DNA from: an uncultured Bacteroidota bacterium
GTDB lineage: Bacteria > Bacteroidota > Bacteroidia > Chitinophagales > Chitinophagaceae
DNA: 15,406 nt
Direction of reading: 5' to 3'
NCBI GenBank assembly: GCA_946479535.1
Contig: CAMLGP010000012.1
Location: forward strand, 1 to 15,406
Below are positions 1-7,883 of this stretch, piece by piece. Positions within the stretch are counted from its first letter, which is position 1. The number at the start of each line of letters is the position of its first letter. The notes below the pieces were generated by a model. That model did not search any database. It worked only from the letters and a program-made list of their open reading frames with translations, and had not been told where the DNA came from. The translations under genes were made by a program, and so were the position numbers.

Positions 1-771
1 CTTTATGAAATTATCGATTAGCGCATGCGATGCTCCAATGGTGCGGCCATCCGGATGATTACCCACTAAAATATAATAGGCCCGGTTACGGGAATACAGG
101 AATACTGCAGAGGAGATCAATTGTCCGGATGCAGAAAGTATTCCATAAGTGATCGCTTTCTTTTGCTGGTATAACTGTTGGTATAATTTCCGGAAGCGTT
201 CTACATTATCAGCTGATTCATTGCCATAAATCCTCATTTGTTCAACTGCCAGTTCAATTACTTTATCTGCATCAAAATCTTTTGTTCCTGAACAGCCTGT
301 TTGCTGTGCCCTTTTAATATTGCGCTGTATATTTTCACGATAGGCTCCGTGTAATTCTTCATAGGGCTTATTCATGTCCAACACAAAATTGCTCCGGCCA
401 TAAAGATCAAATTGTTTGAGAGAAAATACATTGCCATGATTAAGATAAAAATCCCAATAACGGAATTTAGAGGGGATTGCCTGGAGAAAACTTTCCAGCA
501 ATTCCGGGGATAGTGCATTTCCAAACACACCCAGCTGAGCTGTAAGAAAGGGTTGATACAGGTAGTGGATGCCCCATTTCCTGTTCCAGGTCAGTGGCAT
601 TACAACTTCATAATCTCCTGCTATCAAGGCGTCCCATTGGCAGGCCATGTTATCCAGGTAAAATGAATAACCATATATCAGGCCATTGGCTGAACGGGTA
701 ATGCAATTGTCCCATTTCTGTTTGTCAATGGAATGATGAGAGAGGTATTGTATGTTGGACCTTCCATTCAT
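1..771 (-). CDS. FemAB/GNAT-like acyltransferase, C-terminus cut by window edge
   Basis: The reading frame starts at ATG 771 and stays open for 257 codons to the window edge, so the C-terminus is missing. There is no signal peptide or membrane segment, so the product should be cytoplasmic. Residues 144-155 (YRENIQRNIKRA) match the N-terminal edge of FemAB-like and BioF2-like acetyltransferase domains. The stretch around 206-257 (ITYGILSASGQLISSAVF, then AYYILVGNHPDG) looks like the central strands of a GNAT fold. Family members transfer an amino acid or acyl group onto peptidoglycan precursors, sugars or lipids; the substrate cannot be read here. The start lies two bases after the stop of the upstream M1 peptidase gene, so the two are very probably cotranscribed and translationally coupled. 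The acyltransferase superfamily is fairly secure; the specific activity is unknown. Confidence 0.75.
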   Translation of the reverse strand, partial: MNGRSNIQYLSHHSIDKQKWDNCITRSANGLIYGYSFYLDNMACQWDALIAGDYEVVMPLTWNRKWGIHYLYQPFLTAQLGVFGNALSPELLESFLQAIPSKFRYWDFYLNHGNVFSLKQFDLYGRSNFVLDMNKPYEELHGAYRENIQRNIKRAQQTGCSGTKDFDADKVIELAVEQMRIYGNESADNVERFRKLYQQLYQQKKAITYGILSASGQLISSAVFLYSRNRAYYILVGNHPDGRTIGASHALIDNFIK

Positions 772-773
772 AT

Positions 774-3611
774 TTACAAAGGAGAGAAGCGATTGATCTT
801 ATGCAGACTGAAATGTGAAATATCAATAGAGAAAGAGATGCTCCGGAAGAACCGGTTTTTCTGGGGCAGGTAAGATTTCACATAATCCTTAAATACCGGG
901 CTGTACAGGATCGGAATATAAATATTGACGGTTTCCTTCAGGAAGGGAATTTGAAATCCCGCATCCCAGAGGAAGCGATCATCATTGGCATTCCTTTCCC
1001 ATGCTTCTGCGTAGGTGCCAATATCCACAAATACTTTCAGGGGAATTTTGACCGGTAATAAATTCAATGGATTGATATTGGATGGAACAGAGCTGCTGAA
1101 ATTGATGGCAGCCAGCCAGTCGTCTGTTTTGCCAACTTTATTACCGAGAAGGTCGGTTCTCATCTTAAAGGCCCCATCCCTCACCATGATCTGGTGGCTC
1201 TCCATCCCTTCAAATTTATTTCTGCCGATAAAATAATCACTGTATGAATAATCCTCATATCCATTGGCACCGGTCATGTTGAGATGATAGCGATCGGTAT
1301 CAAATTGTTTCCTGAATGTTCTGGCACCGGAATAAAAGAATTTGCCGGCAAATACCCTGAGATCCAGCCCGCCTTCTTTTGAATAATTGAAGAAATAGTT
1401 ACCTGTAAAAGCTGCCCGCATGAAATCCTTACCCTGCTCTATCTTCAACTCACCGCGATAAGGATATAATGCCCTGAAATTCTCTACTACCAGCAAAAGC
1501 TGATTCAAATGCCGGTAATTATTCTTTACCTTGACAACCTGGTTAATGATTGTATCAGGGCCGGGTAAAAAAGTTGAGTCAAAACTGACGCGGTAAGATT
1601 CTTCCTTAAAGAAATAAGATTTCCATTGGATATAGCGGTTAATGGTGCTATTGCCATTCTTTTCATTAAGTGTTAACCGGACAGTGGGTACCAGCTTCTG
1701 AAACCCGAAATAGACTTTCTCTCCATCAGTCTTTTTAAATTCATCCATTGAGAAGGTGGCAGCATTCAATCCAAGCTCCACCTTTCTGAAATATCCATCA
1801 GGATAAAAGCTATACTTCGCAAAACCCAGTCCTGCAAATTTTTTAGAATTGGTGGCGTACATGGGTGTGACCAGGAACTGAAATTTCGTGGGAGGAAGGG
1901 TTACGTTTGTTATTAATGCTCCAAGCATCAGTCCATCGTAACTATTAATACCAAGAGCAGGACTAAGGAACAGTACATTTTTAGAGGGATGTAAAGCGTA
2001 ATCATTCAGCGATCGTGGATTGATCAGGAATACGGGTTTAAATCCTTTGCGCTGCTGGTTGGGAAGGGGCCCCTTCTTATCCAACAAGGCAAATTCAGCA
2101 TCAAGGTTGCGACCCGCACTTTTTTCTATTGACTGCCTAAAGTCTTCCGGTTGGGGATGCTTAAACTGCCAGTCTGCATAATATTGTTTCATGGCAGCAA
2201 TAAACGCTTCTTCACCCAGCTTTGTCTCCAGGTATTTCATCCATTCTCCCGTTTTATAGTAGGCAACGAGGGCATAGTTGGGTGTGCTGAATGTTACAGA
2301 GTTGGTGGAAACAGGCTGGTCCAGTTTTTCCGCAGCAAAGGTTTCAAAGAGCATTCTTTCTTCAGGGCCTTTTGCAATTTTATGGGCTTTTACATATTTG
2401 CCTTCATAAAAAGTATTGATCCCCTCATCCATCCAGGGATATTCCCTTTCATTACTGCCAAGAATACCATAAAACCAGTTATGGCCAACTTCATGGGCAA
2501 TAGTGGTTTCCAGTTCAGCTGCAGAATGCGTGGGAGAGATAACGGTAATGGTTGGATATTCCATGCCTCCTCCAAAACTTTTTGGTCCCTGAACCACGCT
2601 TACCACATTATAGGGATACTCGCCTACCTGGCCAGAATAGAACTGAATGGTGCGTTTGGCATATTCAATACTATTCTGCCAGTATTCTTTTTGGGGTGCT
2701 GTATAAAAGCTTTGAACCCTGATTGTTTTGCCTGAGAGAAGCGTTAAATCCTCCATTTCTACAATAAAGCGCTTGTCGGCAAACCACGCAAAATCATGAA
2801 TGCGGTCCTGTTTATAATGAAGCGTTTTGATTTGGGAAGAGGAAACCGGGTATTTTTGTATAATGGTCTTTACAGATCCTGCTTTAGATCTGACCTTCTT
2901 TGAAACTGGCTTCCATTCAAAATTGATCCTGGATTTCAGCCATTGCTTTTCAGTTTCATCCTGCAATTCACCCGTGGCAGCTACTACATAATTTTGGGGG
3001 ACAGTGATATTGACATCAAAATTTCCAAACTCACTATAGAATTCTCCCTGGTCAAGATAGGGCATGGGATGCCATCCTTTTTTATCATATACTGCAGGTT
3101 TGGGATACCATTGAGTTGCCTGGTAGGTTTCGCCATCATGTCCACCGCGACTAAAATTAAACGGCAGTTTCACATGAAAGGGTGTGGTAATAATGGTTTT
3201 TTGACCAGGGATTAATGGAATGGGAAGAATAACTTTAATGATATCAATATGCTCAGGATGATCTTCGGTGGCTGCAGTTACATTGTTAACCCTGAAGTCA
3301 AGCCTGTTGATATAACCTTTCTCCTCTTTGTTTGAAAAGTAAAATTTGGTGCTGCCATTTTCAAGGAGATGATCGCTGTAAGCAGTTTTGTCTGATTTAT
3401 AGGCATTGGGCCAAAGATGGAACCAGATATACTGAAGTGTATCGGGGGAATTGTTGATATATTCTATTCTTTCAAATCCATTCAGGGAATGGTCTTTATC
3501 ATTTAGTGATACATCGATGGAATAATTTACCTGTTGCTGCCAGTACCCGGCCTGTGCAATCCCCTGGAGGGAGAGCAATAAAGGAATGCATAAAAAACAG
3601 AATAGTCTCAC
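774..3611 (-). CDS. secreted M1 family zinc metallopeptidase with long C-terminal putative outer-membrane region
   Basis: A 945-residue gluzincin aminopeptidase-like protein. Residues 1-21 form a signal peptide ending in GIAQA. The zinc site is complete: HEVGH at 373-377 and, 18 residues on, E396 in WMDEG. The exopeptidase motif is GGMEYP (348-353), in place of the classic GAMEN, and Y451 is the likely transition-state tyrosine. The catalytic part ends near residue 515. The remaining ~430 residues alternate short amphipathic strands with aromatic girdles and loops (for example SYDGLMLGALITNV), which suggests an outer-membrane beta-barrel tethering the peptidase; this is inference. The start codon is GTG, chosen because the signal peptide follows at once and no in-frame ATG lies nearby upstream. 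It is a tandem paralogue of the next gene upstream (3691-5262). With no clear promoter in the 79-base gap it is probably cotranscribed with it. Confidence 0.9.
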   Translation of the reverse strand: MRLFCFLCIPLLLSLQGIAQAGYWQQQVNYSIDVSLNDKDHSLNGFERIEYINNSPDTLQYIWFHLWPNAYKSDKTAYSDHLLENGSTKFYFSNKEEKGYINRLDFRVNNVTAATEDHPEHIDIIKVILPIPLIPGQKTIITTPFHVKLPFNFSRGGHDGETYQATQWYPKPAVYDKKGWHPMPYLDQGEFYSEFGNFDVNITVPQNYVVAATGELQDETEKQWLKSRINFEWKPVSKKVRSKAGSVKTIIQKYPVSSSQIKTLHYKQDRIHDFAWFADKRFIVEMEDLTLLSGKTIRVQSFYTAPQKEYWQNSIEYAKRTIQFYSGQVGEYPYNVVSVVQGPKSFGGGMEYPTITVISPTHSAAELETTIAHEVGHNWFYGILGSNEREYPWMDEGINTFYEGKYVKAHKIAKGPEERMLFETFAAEKLDQPVSTNSVTFSTPNYALVAYYKTGEWMKYLETKLGEEAFIAAMKQYYADWQFKHPQPEDFRQSIEKSAGRNLDAEFALLDKKGPLPNQQRKGFKPVFLINPRSLNDYALHPSKNVLFLSPALGINSYDGLMLGALITNVTLPPTKFQFLVTPMYATNSKKFAGLGFAKYSFYPDGYFRKVELGLNAATFSMDEFKKTDGEKVYFGFQKLVPTVRLTLNEKNGNSTINRYIQWKSYFFKEESYRVSFDSTFLPGPDTIINQVVKVKNNYRHLNQLLLVVENFRALYPYRGELKIEQGKDFMRAAFTGNYFFNYSKEGGLDLRVFAGKFFYSGARTFRKQFDTDRYHLNMTGANGYEDYSYSDYFIGRNKFEGMESHQIMVRDGAFKMRTDLLGNKVGKTDDWLAAINFSSSVPSNINPLNLLPVKIPLKVFVDIGTYAEAWERNANDDRFLWDAGFQIPFLKETVNIYIPILYSPVFKDYVKSYLPQKNRFFRSISFSIDISHFSLHKINRFSPL

Positions 3612-3670
3612 AAGCTGGATATTTGGTATTTCAGGGTTGAACAGGTAAATTTCAGATTTCCCAATCCATC

Positions 3671-3682
3671 CCGCCTACGCGG
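3671..3682 (-). repeat. short GC-rich palindrome in the gap between the M1 genes
   Basis: CCGC-CTAC-GCGG forms a 4-bp stem with a 4-base loop, 9 bases after the stop codon of the 523-residue M1 peptidase gene. The flanks are A/T-rich, so the element stands out. No U-run follows it on the minus-strand transcript, so it is not a canonical terminator. It may be a remnant of a dispersed GC-rich intergenic repeat of the kind common in Bacteroidota. The rest of the 79-base gap shows no clear promoter. Confidence 0.3.
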
Positions 3683-3690
3683 TCAAAATA

Positions 3691-5262
3691 TTAAAAGTTC
3701 CCTTTCTGATCGAGTAACTTAAAGATTTCATCGGTGCCTTTGCTCAACTTTTTATCAAACTCGGCCTTGAGATCTTCAGGATAAGGATGTTTAAATTTCC
3801 AATCGTTAAAATAAGACTGAATAATTTCATCCATTTTCTCCTGGCCTATTGCAACCTCTACAAGATACATCCATACAGCGGTTTTTAAATAGATCACTGT
3901 GGCATAGTCATCCTTATTGGGAAATGCTGCTGAAGGCGTTTCAATGGCTTCTGTGGTAGGTATCTGGGAAAGTGCGCTATATATGGCAGACTCGAATTCA
4001 GGAACGGATTTCTGTTTTACTTCTGTTGGTATCGCATTCCCAAATACACTATTGGCCCTGTATTTTTCAGCTTCATAACGGAACTGGTAGTAGGTATTCA
4101 TTCCTTCGTCCATCCATGCATGGTCCCGTTCATTGGTACCCAGGAAACCATAAAACCAGTTATGTCCCACTTCATGAGTAATTACTCCGTCTAATTCTTC
4201 TGCCCCGGCATTTGGGCTGGTGATCAGTGTGATTGTTGGGTATTCCATACCTCCCGACATAACATTTTTGGGTCCTTCAACCGCCTGTGCCAGGGGGTAT
4301 TGGTATTCTCCGATCCAGCTGGAATAATGTCGGATGGCATCCTCTACAAATAATACACTCTTGCGCCAGTTGGCATTTCCATTCTCATGACCATAAGTAA
4401 ATACATCTATCACCTTGCCAGAGGCCAGCGCTGCCGTATCATATCGAATGATGAAGTCTTTATCTGCAAACCATGCAAAATCATGTGCATTGTTGAGGTT
4501 GTAATGCAGAACCTTTGTTCCTGAGGAAGCTGCTGTGTATTTTACGTTCTTATCAGAATCCGAGAAATTCATTTTTCCGATCTCTTTATACCTGTTCAAT
4601 TCATCGGCCTCCTGAAGAGATCCTGTGGCTCCTACCACATAAGAAGCAGGCAATGTGATGCTCACTGCAAAATTTCCATATTCACTGTAAAACTCTCCCT
4701 GGTCAAGATAGGGGAACTGGTGCCAGCCTTTTCTATCATACACTGCAGGTTTGGGATACCATTGACAGATCATATAGGAATTACCCAGATGGCCGCTGCG
4801 TGATGAATAGGTGGGGATCTTAACAACAAAAGGAGTAGAGATCTTTATCTTTTCGCCAGGTTGAAGTGATTTGGGGAGAACAAGTTTTATGATATCAATA
4901 TTATCAGGATCAGGCTCTGTTCTTGCGCTTACGCCATCCACCTGGAAATTGATGCTGTCAATAGCACCTTTATCCTTCATATCCTTCCATCTTTTTTTGC
5001 CGTCTTTATCGCGCATGATCTGTTTGGCATAGGCCGTGGATTCATTCCGGTAGGCGTTTGGCCAAAGATGAAACCAGATAAAATCAAGTTTATCTGGAGA
5101 GTGATTGGTATATTCCAAATTAAGCATTCCCTTCAGGGTATGATTGCGATCATTGAGAGAGACATCAATATTATAATTTACTTCCTGTTGCCAATAGTCT
5201 TTTTGAGCGTTCGCCAGGAATCCGGCGAGGGTGACCAGCAAGGCGAGAGATGTTCTTTTCAC
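3691..5262 (-). CDS. secreted M1 family zinc metallopeptidase, catalytic-only paralogue
   Basis: A 523-residue M1 aminopeptidase-like protein. Residues 1-19 form a signal peptide (ends LANA, then QKDYW), so it should be periplasmic or secreted. The zinc ligands are HEVGH at 363-367 and E386 in WMDEG, spaced by 18 residues as the family requires. GGMEYP (337-342) stands in for GAMEN, and Y458 is the likely catalytic tyrosine. It aligns almost without gaps to the N-terminal half of the 945-residue neighbour: in the first 59 mature residues I count 37 identities. It lacks the C-terminal region of that neighbour. The start codon is GTG at 5262; an in-frame TGA lies 18 bases upstream with no ATG between, so GTG is effectively forced. 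A promoter candidate sits just upstream (5279-5309). The substrate and whether it acts as an exo- or endopeptidase are unknown. Confidence 0.92.
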   Translation of the reverse strand: MKRTSLALLVTLAGFLANAQKDYWQQEVNYNIDVSLNDRNHTLKGMLNLEYTNHSPDKLDFIWFHLWPNAYRNESTAYAKQIMRDKDGKKRWKDMKDKGAIDSINFQVDGVSARTEPDPDNIDIIKLVLPKSLQPGEKIKISTPFVVKIPTYSSRSGHLGNSYMICQWYPKPAVYDRKGWHQFPYLDQGEFYSEYGNFAVSITLPASYVVGATGSLQEADELNRYKEIGKMNFSDSDKNVKYTAASSGTKVLHYNLNNAHDFAWFADKDFIIRYDTAALASGKVIDVFTYGHENGNANWRKSVLFVEDAIRHYSSWIGEYQYPLAQAVEGPKNVMSGGMEYPTITLITSPNAGAEELDGVITHEVGHNWFYGFLGTNERDHAWMDEGMNTYYQFRYEAEKYRANSVFGNAIPTEVKQKSVPEFESAIYSALSQIPTTEAIETPSAAFPNKDDYATVIYLKTAVWMYLVEVAIGQEKMDEIIQSYFNDWKFKHPYPEDLKAEFDKKLSKGTDEIFKLLDQKGNF

Positions 5263-5278
5263 AAGGTTTGTATTTTGT

Positions 5279-5309
5279 CAAAAATAGTTCCTAAAATCCG
5301 CATTCACAA
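5279..5309 (-). promoter_or_regulatory. candidate Bacteroidota-type promoter for the M1 peptidase pair
   Basis: On the minus strand TTG (5309-5307), 20 bases, then TATTTTTG (5286-5279) fits the Bacteroidota pattern TTG-N17-23-TAnnTTTG. Transcription would begin near 5272, about ten bases before the GTG start. This would let the two peptidase genes and the acyltransferase be expressed independently of the sugar transferase gene upstream. It is a pattern match only. Confidence 0.5.
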
Positions 5310-5333
5310 GCAGGTAGGCAGGCTGGGGGGAGG

Positions 5334-6755
5334 TTATTTCCCTTTGCCTTTGAAGATGATCCGGAGGGTGTGGATCATGATCTTAAAGTCCAGGGCCAGC
5401 GAGATATTTTCAATATACAGCAGATCAAACTTGCATCGCTCCACCATTTCTTCAACGGTTGAGGCATAGCCAAATTGTACCATTCCCCAGCTTGTAAGAC
5501 CGGGCTTGACTTTTAGCAAATATTTATAGTAAGGGAAGCGGACAATGAGCTGGTCAATATAGAAACGGCGTTCGGGTCTGGGGCCAACAAGGCTCATATC
5601 ACCTTTTAGAATATTCCAGAGCTGGGGCAGTTCATCCAGTCTCCATTTGCGCATAACCTTACCCCATCCAGTTATGCGTGGATCATTGTCTGAAGAGAGT
5701 GCGGGACCATTCTTTTCCGCATCATTCACCATGGAACGAAACTTATACATGGTGAAGGGCTTTCCTTTATAACCAACCCTTTGCTGTGAAAAGAAAATAG
5801 AACCTTTTGAGGAGAACCATACCCTCATAACAACATATAATAGCAAGGGAGAAAGGATTATAAAACCAGCAATGGCAACCAGCACATCCACCAGTCGTTT
5901 TATATGTTGTTGCCATTCAGGCATCAGACCTGTCTTGACATCAATGAGCGCGGCACCAAGTACATTAATTGTTTTAACTGATCCGGAAAGAATATCCAGT
6001 GAATCCGGCTGGATCTTGATCTCAACATCCTTTTCACTGAGGCGGGCAATGATAGCTTCCACCATTGGCTTCTCTGATTTTTCGAGTGCCAGTACTACCT
6101 GACGGATATCCTTTCCATCAATCACCGTTTCAAGTTCATCGATAGTGCCCAGTTTTGGCAGGAATTCCTGGATAGAGCCCTGTCCATTATTATTGGGAGG
6201 TATAAAACCTATGTAGCGGAATCCTCCATCATGCAGGTTCTTCTCCGTTTCTTTATATACACTGATCGCTTTACTTTGGGCGCCGATCATTAATGTATTG
6301 AAAACTATTTCACCCCTGAGGAGTTGTTCTTTGACTTTATTGAGTAGCAATGACCGGCCCAGGAAGATCAGGATAAAGTGAATGCCAAACAGTGCAGAGA
6401 AGGCAGCATAATAATAAGGATAATTATCACGAACATCATTCAGGATCAAAGCAAAAAAGATAATAATGCTGCCAATGAATATTACAATAAAGGTGGTTAT
6501 AAATTCAGCCAGTCTTGATTTTTTGTAGAGGGAGTGATAGGAACCAACAAGTGCAAACAGGATCAGCCATGCAAGTGGGATAAAGATAACTCCGAGCCAG
6601 AATCGTTCATTGATCTGCAATTCTCCAACTGCATTTTCGATGGTCTCTTTCAGAATGGCTTTCCGGGCAAAGAAGAAGATGGTCCATGCAATCACCGCCA
6701 TGATAAAGTCAAGCAAGGCGTACCAGCCGTTACCTATTTGTTTGGTGTTAAACAT
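5334..6755 (-). CDS. polyprenyl-phosphate sugar-1-phosphate transferase (exopolysaccharide/surface glycan priming enzyme)
   Basis: A 473-residue inner-membrane enzyme of the WbaP/CpsE-type family. It transfers a sugar-1-phosphate from a nucleotide sugar to undecaprenyl phosphate, the first step of surface polysaccharide or glycan assembly. Four hydrophobic segments lie at about 11-31, 53-71, 83-106 and 116-134. A CoA-binding-like central domain spans about 150-270, and a fifth membrane or re-entrant segment covers 288-308. The C-terminal bacterial sugar transferase domain has [16 protein letters not shown] (338-342), [23 protein letters not shown] (372-394) with the catalytic D374-E375 pair, and [12 protein letters not shown]. 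Length is normal. The ATG shares its A with the TGA of the upstream oxidoreductase gene (TGATG), so the two are coupled. No other polysaccharide genes are seen nearby, so the sugar and final product are unknown. Confidence 0.93.
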   Translation of the reverse strand: MFNTKQIGNGWYALLDFIMAVIAWTIFFFARKAILKETIENAVGELQINERFWLGVIFIPLAWLILFALVGSYHSLYKKSRLAEFITTFIVIFIGSIIIFFALILNDVRDNYPYYYAAFSALFGIHFILIFLGRSLLLNKVKEQLLRGEIVFNTLMIGAQSKAISVYKETEKNLHDGGFRYIGFIPPNNNGQGSIQEFLPKLGTIDELETVIDGKDIRQVVLALEKSEKPMVEAIIARLSEKDVEIKIQPDSLDILSGSVKTINVLGAALIDVKTGLMPEWQQHIKRLVDVLVAIAGFIILSPLLLYVVMRVWFSSKGSIFFSQQRVGYKGKPFTMYKFRSMVNDAEKNGPALSSDNDPRITGWGKVMRKWRLDELPQLWNILKGDMSLVGPRPERRFYIDQLIVRFPYYKYLLKVKPGLTSWGMVQFGYASTVEEMVERCKFDLLYIENISLALDFKIMIHTLRIIFKGKGK

Positions 6756-7729
6756 CAGCGGGATATAACATTATTGCCAATTTTAGCCAGGATCTGGTGA
6801 GCTACATCCATAGCCATATATCCGTCCGTTTCGGAAACGATTGTTTTTGTATTATTAAGTATTGCGTCGCGAAATTCTTCCAGTTCCTTTTTGATGGCAT
6901 TTACTTCCGGAACAGCCGGGTTGTCCATGGCGATCGTTTTTTTACCGGAAGGAGTATCTATATCAAAGGTGAAAACATTGGAATCCCTGGCTTCTTTAAG
7001 CTTGATGATCTCGGATTTTTTATTCAGGAAATCAATGCCGATATAAGCGTCTTTCTGAAAGAGCCTGATCTTCCTCATTTTTTTCATGGAGATCCGGCTT
7101 GAAGTTAGATTTGCCACACAACCATTATTGAATTCTATCCGTACGTTGGCGATATCAGGAGTATCTGTCATAACACCCACACCGCTGGCAGAAATACTTT
7201 TTACATCACTTTTTACAATGCTCAGGATGATATCAATATCATGTATCATAAGGTCCAGTATCACGCTTACTTCAGTACCGCGTGGATTGAACTGGGCCAG
7301 GCGATGTACTTCTATGAACATGGGGTTCAGCTGCCTGTCTTTTACGGCAAGGAATGCTGGATTGAAACGTTCAACATGTCCTACCTGAAATTTAATTCCG
7401 GATTCTTCCACCAGCTTTACCAGTTGCCGGGCTTCCTGCATTGTATGGGCCAGGGGTTTTTCAACGAACACATGCTTTCCTTTTTTAATAGCTTTTTCAC
7501 ACCATTCAAAATGATAGTTGGTTGGGGCAACCACATCAATGGCATCACAGGCATCCATTAGAAGACCGGCATCCAGGAAGCGGGGCAACTGATATTTTTC
7601 AGAAACCTCCCTGGCTGTATCATCGTTTGGATCAAAGAACCCCACCAGGTCTACATTCTTGATTTCCTTCCAGTTATTAAGGTGAAACTTCCCTAAATGG
7701 CCCACGCCGAAAACCCCGATTTTGAGCAT
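6755..7729 (-). CDS. Gfo/Idh/MocA family NAD(P)-dependent oxidoreductase
   Basis: A 324-residue cytoplasmic oxidoreductase. The Rossmann domain opens with GVFGVGHLG (G8, G10, G13), a dinucleotide-binding glycine motif. EKP at 90-92 is the family's conserved lysine motif, and DLMIHDID (159-166) carries the conserved Asp/His positions of the catalytic domain. Members oxidise or reduce sugars, inositols or UDP-sugars, often at C3. Its one-base overlap with the sugar-phosphate transferase suggests that it acts on a sugar nucleotide, perhaps making the sugar used for priming, or a UDP-GlcNAc 3-dehydrogenase-like step; this is inference from context only. It is the first gene of the minus-strand block, and the divergent 154-base gap upstream should hold its promoter. 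Confidence 0.9.
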   Translation of the reverse strand: MLKIGVFGVGHLGKFHLNNWKEIKNVDLVGFFDPNDDTAREVSEKYQLPRFLDAGLLMDACDAIDVVAPTNYHFEWCEKAIKKGKHVFVEKPLAHTMQEARQLVKLVEESGIKFQVGHVERFNPAFLAVKDRQLNPMFIEVHRLAQFNPRGTEVSVILDLMIHDIDIILSIVKSDVKSISASGVGVMTDTPDIANVRIEFNNGCVANLTSSRISMKKMRKIRLFQKDAYIGIDFLNKKSEIIKLKEARDSNVFTFDIDTPSGKKTIAMDNPAVPEVNAIKKELEEFRDAILNNTKTIVSETDGYMAMDVAHQILAKIGNNVISR

Positions 7730-7749
7730 ACCTGTGCAGTTTAAGGGGG

Positions 7750-7757
7750 CAAAGATA
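7750..7757 (-). promoter_or_regulatory. possible -7 element for the oxidoreductase/sugar transferase operon
   Basis: TATCTTTG on the minus strand is a full match to TAnnTTTG and lies 20 bases before the ATG at 7729. No TTG is found at the right distance upstream, and the implied leader would be only about 14 bases. The call is therefore weak. Confidence 0.25.
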
Positions 7758-7837
7758 ATGAAGGAAAGGTCATTATTGGGTGCTTGCGCCAGCTACGTTC
7801 GTCAACCCTTTTTCAACACTGGTACACTCTCCCTGCA

Positions 7838-7876
7838 GTGATTGACAAATATGCCATTATTTTGATTTGTCATCAC
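7838..7876. promoter_or_regulatory. inverted repeat, candidate operator or leader hairpin upstream of the LytS-type kinase gene
   Basis: TGACAAAT (7843-7850) and ATTTGTCA (7865-7872) are perfect 8-bp inverted arms separated by 14 bases. The match continues outward as GTGA (7838-7841) against TCAC (7873-7876), with a single extra T in the left arm. Half-site centres are 22 bp apart, about two helical turns, which suits a dimeric DNA-binding protein. It ends 7 bases before the ATG at 7884, so in RNA it could also mask the ribosome site. No LytTR-type direct repeat was recognised. Confidence 0.5.
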
Positions 7877-7883
7877 TTTAATC

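Noticed and set aside
2151..2735. Open plus-strand frame of 194 codons opposite the 945-residue peptidase
   Set aside because: It is antisense to the zinc-site region of a clearly real gene, has no recognisable motifs and no ribosome site; a shadow frame.
5068..5469. Plus-strand frame of 133 codons across the sugar transferase/M1 junction
   Set aside because: It overlaps two well-supported minus-strand genes and the promoter candidate; its sequence is unlike any family I recognise.
7858..7864. TATTTTG inside the inverted repeat as a -7 element for the kinase operon
   Set aside because: It is one base short of TAnnTTTG, and the TTG upstream is only 13 bases away, too close for the known spacing.
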